Origin: CAWAQA01 sp963784065
GTDB lineage: Bacteria > Acidobacteriota > Vicinamibacteria > Vicinamibacterales > UBA2999
DNA: 64,000 nt
Assembly: GCA_963784065.1 (NCBI GenBank)
Contig: CAWAQA010000003.1
Span: forward strand, 248,001-312,000
Direction of reading: 5' to 3'
Of the stretch, positions 26,906-37,638 are shown piece after piece; within the stretch, counting starts at the first letter, position 1; every line of letters begins with the position of its first letter. Position numbers and translations under genes: made by a program. The notes under the pieces were generated by a model. It was not told where the DNA came from. It ran no database searches and was given only the letters and a program-made list of their open reading frames with translations.

Positions 26906-28430
26906 CAGGTCCCCGCTGCGCTGGAGGACTACCACAACCCCGGTCTTGTCGAGAGTGCCGGCGCCCAAACTAAGCAGAAGCGTGGCTGTTTCCTCCCGGT
27001 ATCTGCGCGGGATCTGAAGGCGACGCGCCCCGATGTCCTTGGTGAGGACGGACAGGGAAATGCTCAAGGCCGTCTGCCCGAACTCGTCCTTCTGATCGAT
27101 CGTTCGCGCCCTTGCTGACCAGGTATTCGATGATCGTCGTTCATTCCCTGATAGGAGGCCGCGTGCAGTGCGGTCCAGCCGTACTGCCCGGCGGCGTTCA
27201 CGTCGGCGCCGCGTTCCACCAGGAACTTGGCCGTCTCGAGCGCCATGGCCCGTTCCTCGGGCGCTCTTTCCCTTTGCACGTCCGTGCCGGCCCCGGCCGT
27301 CATCATCAGCGGCGTCGTGCCCCGCTCCGTGGGAATGAGCGGATCCGCCCCGGCTTCCACCAATGCCTTGATCACGTCAAGGTTGCTGACTTCCGCAGCC
27401 AGGAAGAGCGGCGTGGCGCCCTGGAGAACAATCTCGGTCACGGTGACGGCGGTGCGCCTCTCGGCCTGTTGGACGTTGCCGTTCTTGATTTCCTCGGCAG
27501 CCTTTTCCTTGTCCTGGCTGAGACGGGCATTCGGATTCGCGCCGTGCTTGAGAAGCGACTTGACGATGGTCAAGACGTCGTCTTTTGTGGCCAGGTTGAT
27601 TCCGTAATCCGAATCCCGCACGACGCGGTGCAAAGAGGTGTAACCGCTCGCATCGGCGAGGTTGGGATTGGCGCCGCTGTCGAGCAGCAGGTCCACAGTC
27701 CCCGTGTGAGCCATCGCGCTGGCGATCATCAAGGCCGTCAACCCCGTTTTCGGCTGCGCGTCATTTGGCTCTCGCGCCGCCGCGGAGCAGAAAGCGGGCG
27801 CTGTCCACATCATTCCGCTGAGCGGCAAACATCAGCGGCGTGAAGCCGGTTTTCGAACCGGCGTGGACGTCGGCGCCGCCCTCGACCAATGCCTCGACGA
27901 CCGCGGACTGACGTTGCGAGATCGCCCACATCAACGCGGTTTGTCCGCCGTTGGATTCCTTCGCGTTGGGATTCGCCTTGTTCGAAAGCAACGCACGCAC
28001 CGTCGCGAGGTTGCCCCGGCGAGCCGCTTCCATGAGCGGCGTCTCGCCCGACATCAGGGCGGTATTGGGATCGGCGCCCGCCGCCAGCAGCTTTGCCGCC
28101 ATCGCCGGATCCTGGTGCGCCGCGGCGGCATACAGCGCCGTGGCGCCGAATTCGTTGGCAGCCTTCACGTTCGCGCCTGCGCGCAAGAGAAGATCGGCCA
28201 TCGCCAGGTCGTTGCGGGTCGCCGCCCAGACCAACGCGGCCGTGCCCTCGGCGCCGCGCGATATCCTGCTTCGCGCGGCCGTTCAACAGGGATTGCACGG
28301 CTGCGCGGTCCCCTTCCTTCGCGGCAGTCACCAGCGACGCATCGCCCGCGGCGGCGGCAAGCGCAGCACTTGCACACATCGTCACGCCCACCAGTGCCGC
28401 CACAATTGTTGCTCTCATGTTCATCGCCAT
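26882..28430 (-). CDS. Secreted ankyrin-repeat protein (frameshifted)
   Basis: About 515 residues: signal peptide MRATIVAALVGVTMCASAAL, then roughly ten ankyrin repeats (TALVWAATRNDLAMADLLLR, GATALYAAAAHQDPAMAAKL, GETPLMEAARRGNLATVRAL, QTALMWAISQRQSAVVEAL, TPLMFAAQRNDVDSARFLL, TALMIASAMAHTGTVDLLL, TPLFLAAEVSNLDVIKALV, TPLMMTAG, TALHAASYQG). Single-base breaks near 28262, 27772, 27145 and 27105 change frame without loss of repeats; the two 3' ones are an added G in GACGATC and AACGATC. The stop at 26882 lies in the last degenerate tRNA-associated repeat. It is the last gene of the DUF1592-DUF1552 operon, a common arrangement in Acidobacteria. Confidence 0.8.
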
Positions 28431-28457
28431 TCTCCCGCGTGGACCGCGAAATCGTGG

Positions 28458-28518
28458 GGGCCGCTTTCAAGCGGCCCAGAGCCCCGGGTGGAGGGCCGGC
28501 TGAGAGCCGACCCCTCCA
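28458..28518. repeat. Composite palindromes GGGCCGCTT/AAGCGGCCC and GGGCCGGCT/AGCC
   Basis: GGGCCGCTTTCAAGCGGCCC is followed 13 bases on by GAGGGCCGGCTGAGAGCC, a decayed second palindrome. The same pair in the same order occurs at 41431-41484. It lies between the DUF1552 and ankyrin genes, so it may stabilise or separate parts of the mRNA. Confidence 0.6.
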
Positions 28519-28541
28519 TTCGACGCAAGCGAATCCCCCGT

Positions 28542-29890
28542 CTAGGTGGTTGGCAAGTCCAACCTTCCCGTGCTGTCGCCCAGCTTCTCCACGTGCGGAA
28601 CATCTGCCTTGTCCAGCATGGTGAGGAGCAGATTGGTCATCGGCGTGCGGTTGGGATAGCGGACATGCTGTCCGCCCTTGATCCCCTTCACACCGCCGGC
28701 GACGAGCAGGAGCGACAGATCGGTATAGAGGTGCAGGTTGGCGTCGCTCAGGCCGGCGCCGTAGAGGATCATCGAGTGATCGAGCAGCGAGCCGTCGCCA
28801 TCCGAGGTCGCCTTCAGCTGGCCGAGGTAATACGCCAGCATCTTCGTGTGGAAGATGTTGATCTTCGTCGTCTTCTCCTGCTTCTCGGCATCGCCCTGGT
28901 GATGCGTGCAGGGATGATGGGCATCGCCGAATCCCAGCTCGGGATAGGCGCGGCCGCTCATCTCGTGTCCCATCTGGAACGTGATGACGCGCGTCAGGTC
29001 GGTCTGCCAGGCCAGAACCATGAGGTCGGCCATCAACTTGAAGTAGTCGGAGAAGACCTCCGGGACGCCGACGGGAGCTCCGACAGGAGATGTCCTGGTG
29101 GCTCTGCTTCTCCGCCAGCTGCATGCGCCGCTCGATATCGCGGATAGCCTCCAGGTACTGATCGATCTTGGCGCGATCCGTTCCGCCGACCTTCAGTGCG
29201 CAGCCCGTTTGATGTCCGCGTTGATGGCGTCGAGGATGCTGCGGTCTTCCTCTCTGAGGGCCAGACGCACCTTCGGATCGGTGCCGGCGTCGCCGAACAG
29301 CCGCTCGAAGATGGCGCGTGGGCGGTTCTCCATCGGCAGCGGCGTGGTCTCGTTGCGCCATGAGATCGTGTTGTAGTAGGCGCAGCCGTAGGCCGACTCG
29401 CAGGCGCCCACCACTTCGGCCGACTCCAGACCGAGTTCGAGCGAGGCGAGCTGGGTGTGTTTGCCGAACTCCTTCGCGGCGATCTGGTCGGCCGATATTC
29501 CGGCGCGGAGGTCGGCGCCGGAGGTCATCTTCGCGTGCGTTCCCGTCAGCCAGGCGGTGCACGCGCGCGGATGGTCGCCGCCCACTTCGCCATTGAGGCC
29601 CGCGGCTTGCTGATTGATCGAGCCCGGAGATCACCAGCATGCGGTCTTTGAAGGCCGCGAGCGGCTCGAGCGTCCGGGTCAACTCCCAGTCGGCGCCCAC
29701 GGCCTTGGGCGTCCACTCGCCGTTCAAATTGAAGATCCCGTTCGGGGTCTGCATGAACGCCATGCGGATCGGCCGCGTCGCTGGGGGCGCCGAACGCCGG
29801 CGTCATGGCATCGAGCATGGGCAAGGCGAGGGTGGCGCCTACTCCGCGCAAGAACGTGCGCCGGGGAATAGATTTCTTAAAGATCACCAT
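28542..29890 (-). CDS. DUF1552 exported protein (frameshifted)
   Basis: About 449 residues. It starts MVIFKKSIPRRTFLRGVGAT, a Tat-like signal, at 29890, three bases after the DUF1592 stop. The DUF1552 phrases follow in different frames: GIFNLNGEWTPKAVGADWEL, ISGLDQSAS, CAYYNTISWRNETTPLPMEN, LGLESAEVVGACESAYGCAY, PEVFSDYFKLMADLMVLAWQ, MGHEMSGRAYPELGFGDAHH and LPTT at the stop. At least four single-base breaks (near 29770, 29600, 29190 and 29070). DUF1552 proteins are always paired with DUF1592 haem proteins and are thought to be exported enzymes of plant- or polymer-degrading bacteria; the activity is unknown. Confidence 0.82.
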
Positions 29891-29892
29891 CG

Positions 29893-32272
29893 CTAACCCT
29901 CCTCATTTGAAATGGTGTGCTCTTGACGATGCCAAGAATGATTGATGACCATTTCTGATTGTCCGCGGCAGCGTCGCGCGCGATCTTGCGGAGAGCAGCG
30001 CTGGTCGTACTCTTCCAGGCCACGACCGAGCGCATAGGTCAGCAGGCGCTCGGTGAACGTTTCGACGAACAGGTCCCGTTTTTTCACCAGGACTTCGCGC
30101 AAGCCCGCCGGCCCGATGAACTTCGTGCCGTCGGGCAGGGCACCGGAGGCATCGATCGGTCCCGACCCGGGTCCGACGGACTCGCGCCAGCCGCCAAGGC
30201 CGTCGAAGTTCTCCAGCGCGAAGCCGAGCGGGTCCATCATGCGGTGGCACACGGCGCAGGTGGGATTGGCCCTGTGCTCTTCCATGCGTTCGCGCATGGT
30301 CAGCTTCTGCACGGTCCCATCGTCCTTCAACGAGGGAACATTCGGCGGCGGAGGTGGCGGGGGCGTACCTAGGAGCTGCTCCAACACCCACTTTCCGCGG
30401 ATGGTCGGCGCCGTCCGGTTGGGATAGGAGGTCACCGCCAGGATGCTGCGCCTGTCCGAGCAGTCCGTGGCGGTTCGGGTCTTCCAGCTTGACGCGGCGG
30501 AACTCAGGTGCCGTAAATGCCCTTGATCCCGTAGTGCTCGGCCAGGCGCTGATTGAGGAACGTGTAGTCCGTACTCAGCAGGTCGGCGACGCTCCGATCC
30601 TCCCGCACCTGACTTTCGATCAGGAGCTCGGTCTCCTTCGCAAGGGCATGGCGCAGATTCTCGTCGAAATTCGGATAGGTGGTCGTATCCGGCGTTATCC
30701 GCGCGATGTTGCGCAGGAACAGCCATTGGCCGGAGAAGTTCTTCACCAGCGCCTGCGAGCGCGGATCGGCCAGCATGCGCTTGACCTGCGCCTGCAGGAC
30801 GGCCGGGTCGGAGAGGCGCCCGCTCTCGGCGACGGCGAGCAACTGGTCGTCGGGAATGCTGCTCCACAGGAAGAACGACAGGCGTGACGCAAGCTCGATG
30901 TCGCTGACTTTATAGACGCTCCCAGGCGCCGCGCCCGGCGGATCGATGTTCCGCGCGGAACAGGAAGTCAGGCGACACCAGGATCTTCTGCAACGCCAGC
31001 CTCATGCCCGCCTCGAAGCCGCCGTTCTGTGCGCCCGTCTTGTAGAGCGCGAGCAGTTGCGGCGTGTCGCTGGCGCTGACCGGACGCCGATAGGCGCGGT
31101 GGGCGAGATTGGACAGGATCTTCTGCGCGCACGCCTCTTGCTCGCTGGCCCCGGACGGACGGCAGATGAAAATCCTGTCGCGGGTGACTGTTTCACCCGG
31201 CCCTTGCACATTGAACGGACCGGCCACCGTGATGCTGCCGACGCCTTCGAAGTACGTCGACACCACGTCGTCCCGGACTCGTTCGATGATGCCTTCCTGA
31301 AGCAGCGTATCCTTCAGGAACGTGGCAGCGAGCTCTCGTGTGCCGGCCTTTACCGGCACGCGGATCTTGAGATGTGCATCGGGAGGCGTTCCGCCGCCGA
31401 GCACGACCTTCTTGGGGTTGGCCGCAATGCGTGAACAGCTGCAGCCTCTGATCATCGAGCCTGAGATCGAGCTTGCGTTCCCGCTCGAGGCCCAGGTATT
31501 CGTCGTCCCTGTTCCGTTGCACGCGTGACCGAAATTTCGTATTCGCCGTCGACCGGGAACAGGTGGCGCACGATGGTGCCGCCGCGCGAGCCGGCCGGCG
31601 CGGTTTCGCTCAGGCGATCGGCCTGAATGAGCCCATGAGGAACGGTATAGGTCTGATAGGCGACGGGGATCGTCGTATCGCCGACGGCGGTGCGGCTGAT
31701 CTTGCGCGCCGCCGACAGATATCGTTCCAGCAAGACGGGCGAGACCTGCAGCACGTCGCCGATATTGTCGAAGCCGTAGCCGATGTCGTCGGCCGGCAAC
31801 AACTCCGCGACGTCGATCTCGAGCGCCAGCAGATCGCGAACGGCATTCCCGTATTCCGTTCGGTTGAGCCGATGGAGCGTGCGGCGTCCGGGATTGGGCT
31901 TGGCCTCCGCGAGGCGATCGCGCCCGGTCTCGATGTACCTGACGAGCGCGTCGTAGGTGGCCGCATCGGGCCGCGGCATGCCGGCAGGCGGCATCTCGCG
32001 GTTGCGCAGCTTGCGCGCCAGCTTCTCCCACGTGGCGCCATTGGCCTCGAGATTGGCAGGTGTCCAAGGTCTCCAGCGGCAGTCCCGCCAACTGGCGTGG
32101 GGCCGCTATGACAGCAGATGCAGTATTTGTCTAATGTCGCGCGATGGGTGGTCGCGGCTGTAGGGTTTGCGACGGCAGTGGGAGAAATCTGCGCCGGCAA
32201 TGTTGCCGCGGACAAGAAAACCGCGCCGGCCAGTGCGATGCTTGCTGACGCCAGTGCCCGGGTTCGAAGCAT
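29893..32272 (-). CDS. DUF1592-family dihaem exported protein (frameshifted)
   Basis: About 793 residues with the family order DUF1587-DUF1595-DUF1592-DUF1588-DUF1585. Signal MLRTRALASASIALAGAVFL; first haem site CICCH; LNRTEYGNAVRDLLALEIDV; LAHRAYRRPVS; VSPDFLFRAE; LASRLSFFLWSSIPDD; YTFLNQRLAEHYGI; second haem site CAVCHRMMDPLGFALENFD; LLTYALGRGLEEYDQ. At least six single-base breaks split it (near 32150, 32060, 31480, 30935, 30500 and 30440). GGGAGG lies before the ATG. First gene of the minus operon with DUF1552 and the ankyrin protein. Probably a periplasmic electron-transfer partner of an oxidative enzyme. Confidence 0.82.
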
Positions 32273-32517
32273 ATGTCGCTCCCTCCCACGCGCAAACGAG
32301 TCACATAGCAGCGGAGCTTACACTCAACGTCGCCTCGTTACAAGCATCTCGTGGTGCTATTTTGCCTGCAAATGGCGCTTCTGCGACTCGCCAGCGCGGC
32401 GGTAACAGCCACCTGGCGGCCGCCCGGCAGGACTTGAACTATCCTCAGCCTGACTTCGCAATGCTGCACGCCCTCTCTGCGCTTCATGCGAGGCGGGTCC
32501 ACGATTCATCAGCCAGG
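32273..32517. other. Intergenic region between divergent operons
   Basis: Separates the minus DUF1592 operon from the plus NosR-like gene. It contains a run of weaker GC (around 32310-32370) that could hold promoters for the minus operon, such as TTGTAA and TAAGCT 17 bases apart on the reverse strand, but the match is weak. No RNA gene or repeat seen. Confidence 0.3.
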
Positions 32518-34717
32518 GTGCGCAGCGTCTGCATCGCCTTATTGCACTGGTCTTCGCCTCACCTGCTATTGCTGAGCAGGGCAAGCTGCGCGAACGGCTG
32601 ACGCCCGAGGTCATGGCGGTGGTCTATCCCGGCGGCGAACGCCTCGGGGTGGAGGAAGGCTCGCCGCCTGCGATCGCGGTCTTCAAGGGCGAGCAGATTG
32701 TCGCCTATGTGTTTTCGACCCTCGACATCATCGCCGCGCCCGGTTATTCGACGACGCCGTTCGACGTCATCGCCGGCGTCGATCTCAGCGGCCGCATCAC
32801 GGGGGCCAAGGTCGTCTTCCACCAGGAGTCGATGATCGTTCACGACCGGGTGCGCCAGCGCCAGCTCGACACGTTTCTTGCCCGCGAAGCCGGCAGGCCG
32901 CTGCGCGGCGGCACCAACGCGCTGCCGCCGGACTACGTCGATGGGGCAACCATCAGCGCGCGCGCCATGCGCGCCGCCGTCCTCACCACCGCGGGGCTGG
33001 TGCTGCGCGCGCGCGCCGCGCGGACCGCTGCGCCCGCTGTGCCCGCTGTTCCCGCTGTGACTGCTGCGCCCCCTGTCCCGATTGTGACGGTGCCGACCCT
33101 CGATCTCGAGAGCTTCAGCATCAAGTCCTGGGACGACCTCCTCGCCGAGGGCGCCGTGGTGCAACGGCGGGTGACCTCGCGCGAGGTTGCGATGGCCCTC
33201 GCGGATGCGGGCGCGGCCGGTGTCAAGCTCGATTGGCCGCTCGGCGCGGGCGACGATCTCTACATCGAATTCATGACGGCGCTGGTCACGCCACCCGCCA
33301 TCGGCGGCAACCTGCTCGGCCTGCTGAAATTCGAGGACTACAAGCGCCAGCTGCCCGGCGGCGCCCACGCGATCTTTGTCGCCTCCAACGGTCCGTACGA
33401 TTTTCTCGGCACGAAATACTTTCGCGAGTCCGAGGGCAACCGCTTCGATCGCCTGCGCGTGATTCAAGAGGGGAAGACTTTTGGGTTCGTGCAAAACGAC
33501 TATTCCTTTGCCACGCCCGCAAAGGGGCAGCAGGTTACCGGGCTGTTCGCGCTGCCGGCCAATGCCGGCTTCGACCCCCTGAAGCCCTGGCGACTGGAAA
33601 TCCTGATCAACAGCGTCGGCACGCCACCGCTGACGGTCGCGTTCGGGCTCGACTACAAGGTCCCGGCCGCCTATGTCCTGCAGGTGCCGGCCTCGCCTGT
33701 CCTCATGCCGCAGCCGCAGCCACAGCCACAGCCGCCGCCGCAGCCAGCAGCCGCAGCCGGAGCCGGAGCCGCGACTGGAGCCGGAGCCGTTGCCGCCCGT
33801 CCCCGGCTGGATCGAAACCTGGAGCGACGCGCGGGTCAACATCGCGATTCTGTCCGTGCTCCTGTCGGTGCTGACGCTGATCTTCATCTTCCAGGCGACG
33901 CTGGCGCGCACTCGCGTTGCCCACCGGTTCGTGCGCACTGGATTTCTGCTGGTTGTTCTGGTCTGGCTCGGGTGGACCGCCGGCGTGCAGCTCTCGATCG
34001 TCAATGTCATCAACTACGTCAGGGCGCCGTTCAAGCGCGTCGATGTCGGTTTCTACCTTGCCGAGCCGCTGATGGTCATCATCGCCGGTTACACGCTCGT
34101 CTCGGTGGTGTTGATCGGACGCGGCGTGTTCTGCGGCTGGCTGTGCCCGTTCGGGGCGCTGCAGGATCTGCTCGACCAGCTCTCCCGCGCGCTGCGCGTG
34201 CCGCAGTGGAACCCGCCGGTCGCGCTGGAGAAGCGCTTGTGGATGGGCAAGTACATCGCAGCCGCGGCGGTGCTGGCGTTGGTGATGATCGAGATCGACC
34301 CAGCGGGGGCCACGCTGGAGATCGAGCCGTTCAAGACGGCGATCACCACAAGATTCACGCGCGCCTGGCCTTATGTGCTCTATGCCGGCGCACTGTTGGC
34401 CATCGGGCTGTTCTCGGAGCGGGCCTATTGCCGCTTCCTGTGTCCACTGGGTGGCGTCCTCGCATTCCTCGATCGGCTGCACCTGCTCAATCTGCTCAAA
34501 CGTCGTCCGGAATGCGGCAGTCCCTGCCACTTGTGCCGAACGCGGGTGTCCGGTGCGGGCGATCGAGCCGTCGGGCAAGATCGTCACGTCGGAGTGCTTT
34601 CAGTGCCTCGATTGCCAGGTCGAGTTTTATGACGAGAAGCGATGTCCGCCGCTGGTGCGGGCCGCCCGGCTGCGCGGAGAGGCCAAGCCTATCGGCATCA
34701 GGGTGAACAATGCCTGA
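32518..34717 (+). CDS. NosR/NirI-family flavo-iron-sulphur membrane protein (frameshifted)
   Basis: About 733 residues: a signal peptide (MRSVCIALIALVFASPAIAE after allowing one base shift near 32541, start GTG 32518), a periplasmic FMN-binding domain with the flavinylation motif DGATIS near residue 140, an unusual Pro/Ala/Gln linker (around 33700-33790, runs of CAGCCG), about five membrane helices, two polyferredoxin motifs GVFCGWLCPFGA and AYCRFLCPLGG, and a C-terminal two-cluster ferredoxin (CGSPCHLCERGCPVRAIEPS, CFQCLDCQ). Breaks near 33750 and 34545. NosR moves electrons from the quinone pool to periplasmic enzymes, classically N2O reductase. nosZ is absent from the window; apbE follows with an 8-base overlap. 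Confidence 0.82.
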
Positions 34718-35783
34718 AGAGAACGTCGCCGCTCCAGCAGGCACGCGCAAAGCGTGCTCGCGCGGAAGGACGTCCGACGCGCCGTCGTGTCTTGCGCGTC
34801 ATGGCGGCGGTTGCCGGGCCTGCCGCTGATGATCGCGGCGGTGCGCGCGATCGCGCCGAAAGCACAGTCGCACAGCTGGCACGGCGACGTGCTTGGTGCA
34901 CTGTCGGAGATCACGTTGTGGCACCCCGATGCGGCACTCGCGCAACGTACGATCCTGCGGGTGCGCCATGAGATCGAGCGCTTCGAGCGGATCTTCAGCC
35001 TCTATCGGCCGGACAGCGAAATCTCGCGCCTCAATGAAGCCGGTACGCTGATCAAGCCGTCCCGCGAGCTGCGCACCCTCGTCGAGGAAAGCCAACGCCT
35101 CGGTGAGCTGAGCGGCGGCGCGTTCGACATTTCGGTACAGCCCTTGTGGCGACTGTACGAGGCACACTTCTGGTCGCGGACCGACATCCAGCCGGACATC
35201 GCGGCCCGCGCGCGCGACGTTGCACACACCGTGGTGGATTTCCGCCAGATCGACAGCGGCGCGGCTGCAATCAGGTTCGCGCGCGCCGGCATGGCCATTA
35301 CGCTGAACAGCATTGCCCAGGGCTTCATCACGGACGCGATAGCCGACATGCTGCGCAATGAAGGCTTCGAGAGCGCCGTCGTCGATTTGGGCGAATACCG
35401 CACCATCGGCCGCCACCCGGATGGGCGTCCCTGGCGCATTGGCATCCGCGACGGCAGGGACGTCGGCAGCATCGACCGCACTGGTCGACCTCGAGGACAT
35501 GGCCCTCGCCGTGTCTGGCGGGTACGGCACGACATTCGAGGCGAGCGGGCGCTTCCACCACATTTTTGATCCGCGGACCGGCGCGAGCGCCAGCAGTCTT
35601 GTGGACGTGGCGGTGACTGGTCCGAGGGCGACGGCAGCGGACGGGCTCGCAACCGCCATCTGTGTCGCGGGCGAGGCTCTCGCGCCGACGCTGCTCGCCG
35701 CCTATCCGCAGATGCGGGCCATTCTCACCCGGTTGGACGGAACGTCGATGACGTTCACGCCGAAGGGATTGGCCGCGGCGTGA
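34710..35783 (+). CDS. apbE: FAD:protein FMN transferase (frameshifted)
   Basis: Attaches FMN covalently to a Thr in the D-x-[ST]-G-A-[ST]-type motif of periplasmic flavoproteins. About 357 residues. The ATG at 34710 overlaps the NosR-like stop. Recognisable parts: ERIFSLYRPDSEISRLNEAG, LSGGAFDISVQPLWRLYEAH, ITLNSIAQGFITDAIADML (FAD/Mg site), AVVDLGEYRTIGRHPDGRPW and HHIFDPRTGASAS. Breaks lie near 34790-34820 and near 35480. EYRTIG replaces the usual GGxxxxxG, so the FAD-binding loop is slightly unusual. The neighbouring NosR-like protein is the obvious substrate. Confidence 0.85.
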
Positions 35784-35877
35784 AGCCTCCGGCGCTCGAG
35801 AATCATGCCTACGCTGATGCTTGCCCACTCGTTTGGAGATGCAAGGTAAAAGGGCGTCGATCGCCACGTCGCGACCC

Positions 35878-35905
35878 TTGCGCACCCGCCACATCGACCT
35901 ATGCT
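35878..35905 (+). promoter_or_regulatory. Sigma-70-type promoter candidate for the oxidase operon
   Basis: TTGCGC (35878) and TATGCT (35900) with a 16-base spacer, 90 bases before the cytochrome c gene that opens the oxidase operon. The rest of 35784-35993 shows no other feature. Confidence 0.4.
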
Positions 35906-35993
35906 AAGCTCCCGCCCGGCAAAGCGCGCTGTGCCTGGCTGTCGAACCGGCGTGTGATGCTCGCCACATGCTGATCCGGTGGAGCAACCGCTG

Positions 35994-36643
35994 ATGGCCA
36001 TTCCACTAGTACGGATCATCGCGACCGTTGGCACCCTCACGGGTGTCCTGACGATGACCGGCTGCGCACGCAGTTCCGTCGCCGCCTCGATCTCCGGAGC
36101 CGAGCTGTTCGAAGTCGTGCGTTCCCTGCCACGGTGCCGCCGGCGAGGGTAAAACCGGCCCTTGGTGCGCCGGCAATCGCGGGCCTGCCCGCCTGGTACG
36201 TCTCGGTCCAGCTCGAGCGTTTCCAGACGGGAGTTCGAGGTCAACACGCCGACGATGTCGAAGGCCTTCGGATGCAGGCGCTGTCACGACAGCTGCGCTC
36301 CGAGATGGAGACGAGGGCCGTGGCGACGCACGTCGCATCGCTGCCCCAGGTCACCAGCACCGTGGCCATCGGCGGTGGCGACGCTGCCGCGGGACAGAAG
36401 GCGTACCTCCTCTGCGCTTCGTGCCACGGCGTCACCGGGAAGGGGTTCGAGGATGGCAAAGTCCCACCGCTGGCCGGTATGGACGCCTGGTACGTGGCTG
36501 CCCAAATCCGAAAGTTCAAGGACGGAGTGCGCGGCACGATGCCCGGCGATGCGTTCGGGCCCGTGATGCAGGCGGTCGCGGCACCCTTGTCGGCCGAGGA
36601 CATCAACCAGGTCGCCGCCTACGTGCATGCCCTGTCCAGGTGA
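35994..36643 (+). CDS. Dihaem cytochrome c lipoprotein (frameshifted)
   Basis: About 216 residues. MAIPLVRIIATVGTLTGVLT is followed by MTGC, a lipobox. After an extra G near 36113 the first haem site reads CVPCHGAAGEGKTG; a second shift near 36155 restores GAPAIAGLPAWYVSVQLERF. The second haem site is LLCASCHGVTGKG with a following GMDAWYVAAQIRKFKDGVRG. The repeated WYVxxQxxxFxxGxRG shows a tandem of two class I cytochromes, as in cytochrome c4. It heads the oxidase operon and is the natural electron donor to CoxB. Confidence 0.82.
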
Positions 36644-36658
36644 GCGAGGCACTCTGCG

Positions 36659-36772
36659 ATGACGCACCCCGCCCCCCACCCGGATCCGGTCGTCATCGGG
36701 CGCCGAGTGTTCCTGATTACGGTCGCGAGCGCGCTCGCCTTCGCTCTTGCGGCCTACCTGCTGGTTTCATGA
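36659..36772 (+). CDS. Small membrane protein in the oxidase operon, 37 residues
   Basis: ATG at 36659, product MTHPAPHPDPVVIGRRVFLI followed by TVASALAFALAAYLLVS. A short polar N-terminus and a single hydrophobic helix. It sits between the cytochrome and coxB, with 15 and 10 base gaps, so it is probably a small accessory subunit or assembly factor of the oxidase. Confidence 0.6.
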   Translation: MTHPAPHPDPVVIGRRVFLITVASALAFALAAYLLVS

Positions 36773-36782
36773 GGGAGCGCGC

Positions 36783-37638
36783 ATGATTTCCTGGTTCGTC
36801 ACGCAGGCGTCGTCGTACGCGCCCGATGTCGACGGCCTCATCCTGCTGATCGGTCTGATCATCGCCCCCTTCTTCCTGGCCGCCGAGTTCGTCCTGGTCT
36901 GGCTCGTCTTCAAGTTCCGCGCGCGTCCCGGCGTGAAGGCTCGATACATCACCGGGGAGAAGAAGAGCGAGACGAAGTGGGTGCACTATCCGCACTATCT
37001 CGTCCTGGTCTTCGACATCATCATCGTCGCGGCGGCGCTGCGGGTGTGGTCCGACGTCAAGATGGATCTCCCGCCCGCCGACGAGCGCGTCCGCATCATC
37101 GCGCAGCAGTGGGCGTGGACCTTCGTCCACGCGGGACCAGACGGCCAGCTCGACACCGCCGACGACATTCGCACGGTCAATGCACTGAACCTGCAGGTCA
37201 ATCGCCTCTATCACTACGAGCTGCACTCGAAGGATGTGCTGCACAGCTTTTCCGTGCCCGCATTCCGCCTCAAGCAGGACGCGGTGCCCGGGACGCGCGA
37301 TCGTGGGGTGGTTCCGGCCCACGGTCACCGGCGAGTTCGATCTCCAGTGCGCCGAGATCTGTGGGATCGGACACGGGCTGATGCCGGGGCGTGTCCGGAT
37401 TCGGTCGGCGGCCGCACAGGCCGCCTGGATGGAGACGGCGCCGCAAATGCGGCAGCCTGCCTCCGGGATGCCCGCCGTGGCGGCCACGGGTGCGCGATCG
37501 TCGCTCGCCGCGCGGGCGGCCAGCCTTCGGGTTGCGGCGGGTCCAAAAGGACCCGCCCTGCAGACGTCGACAGAGCCGGGGTCCCCGCCGCGCACGCATG
37601 CGCGGTGGGGTGGAGAGCACCACGGGGGCGACCGATGA
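36783..37638 (+). CDS. coxB: Cytochrome c oxidase subunit II (one frameshift)
   Basis: Carries the Cu-A centre that receives electrons from cytochrome c. Two N-terminal membrane helices (LILLIGLIIAPFFLAAEFVL, YPHYLVLVFDIIIVAAALRV), then the cupredoxin domain: QQWAWTFVHAGPD, HSKDVLHSFSVPAFRLKQD, and the Cu-A loop CAEICGIGHGLM. A single extra A near 37293 (GGGACGCGCG) breaks the frame. The last 80 codons are low-complexity and contain a perfect palindrome at 37536, so the natural end may be earlier, near 37430. The stop overlaps the coxA start (ATGA). Confidence 0.85.
37536..37557. repeat. Perfect palindrome GGCGGGTCC-AAAA-GGACCCGCC
   Basis: Nine-base arms around an AAAA loop within the open tail of coxB. 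An imperfect copy occurs at 45278 and the GGGTC/GACCC arms recall the phased sites at 17750. It behaves like an interspersed hairpin element inserted at a gene end. Confidence 0.7.

Noticed and set aside
26195..26973. Proteins encoded in the tRNA-associated repeats on either strand
   Set aside because: Frames are kept open by the repeat unit length and composition; no start signals or known domain.
37536..37557. Second target site of the sigma-54 activator (GGGTC/GACCC arms)
   Set aside because: Arms are longer and spacing differs (4-base loop); it fits the interspersed palindrome family and no -24/-12 promoter follows.
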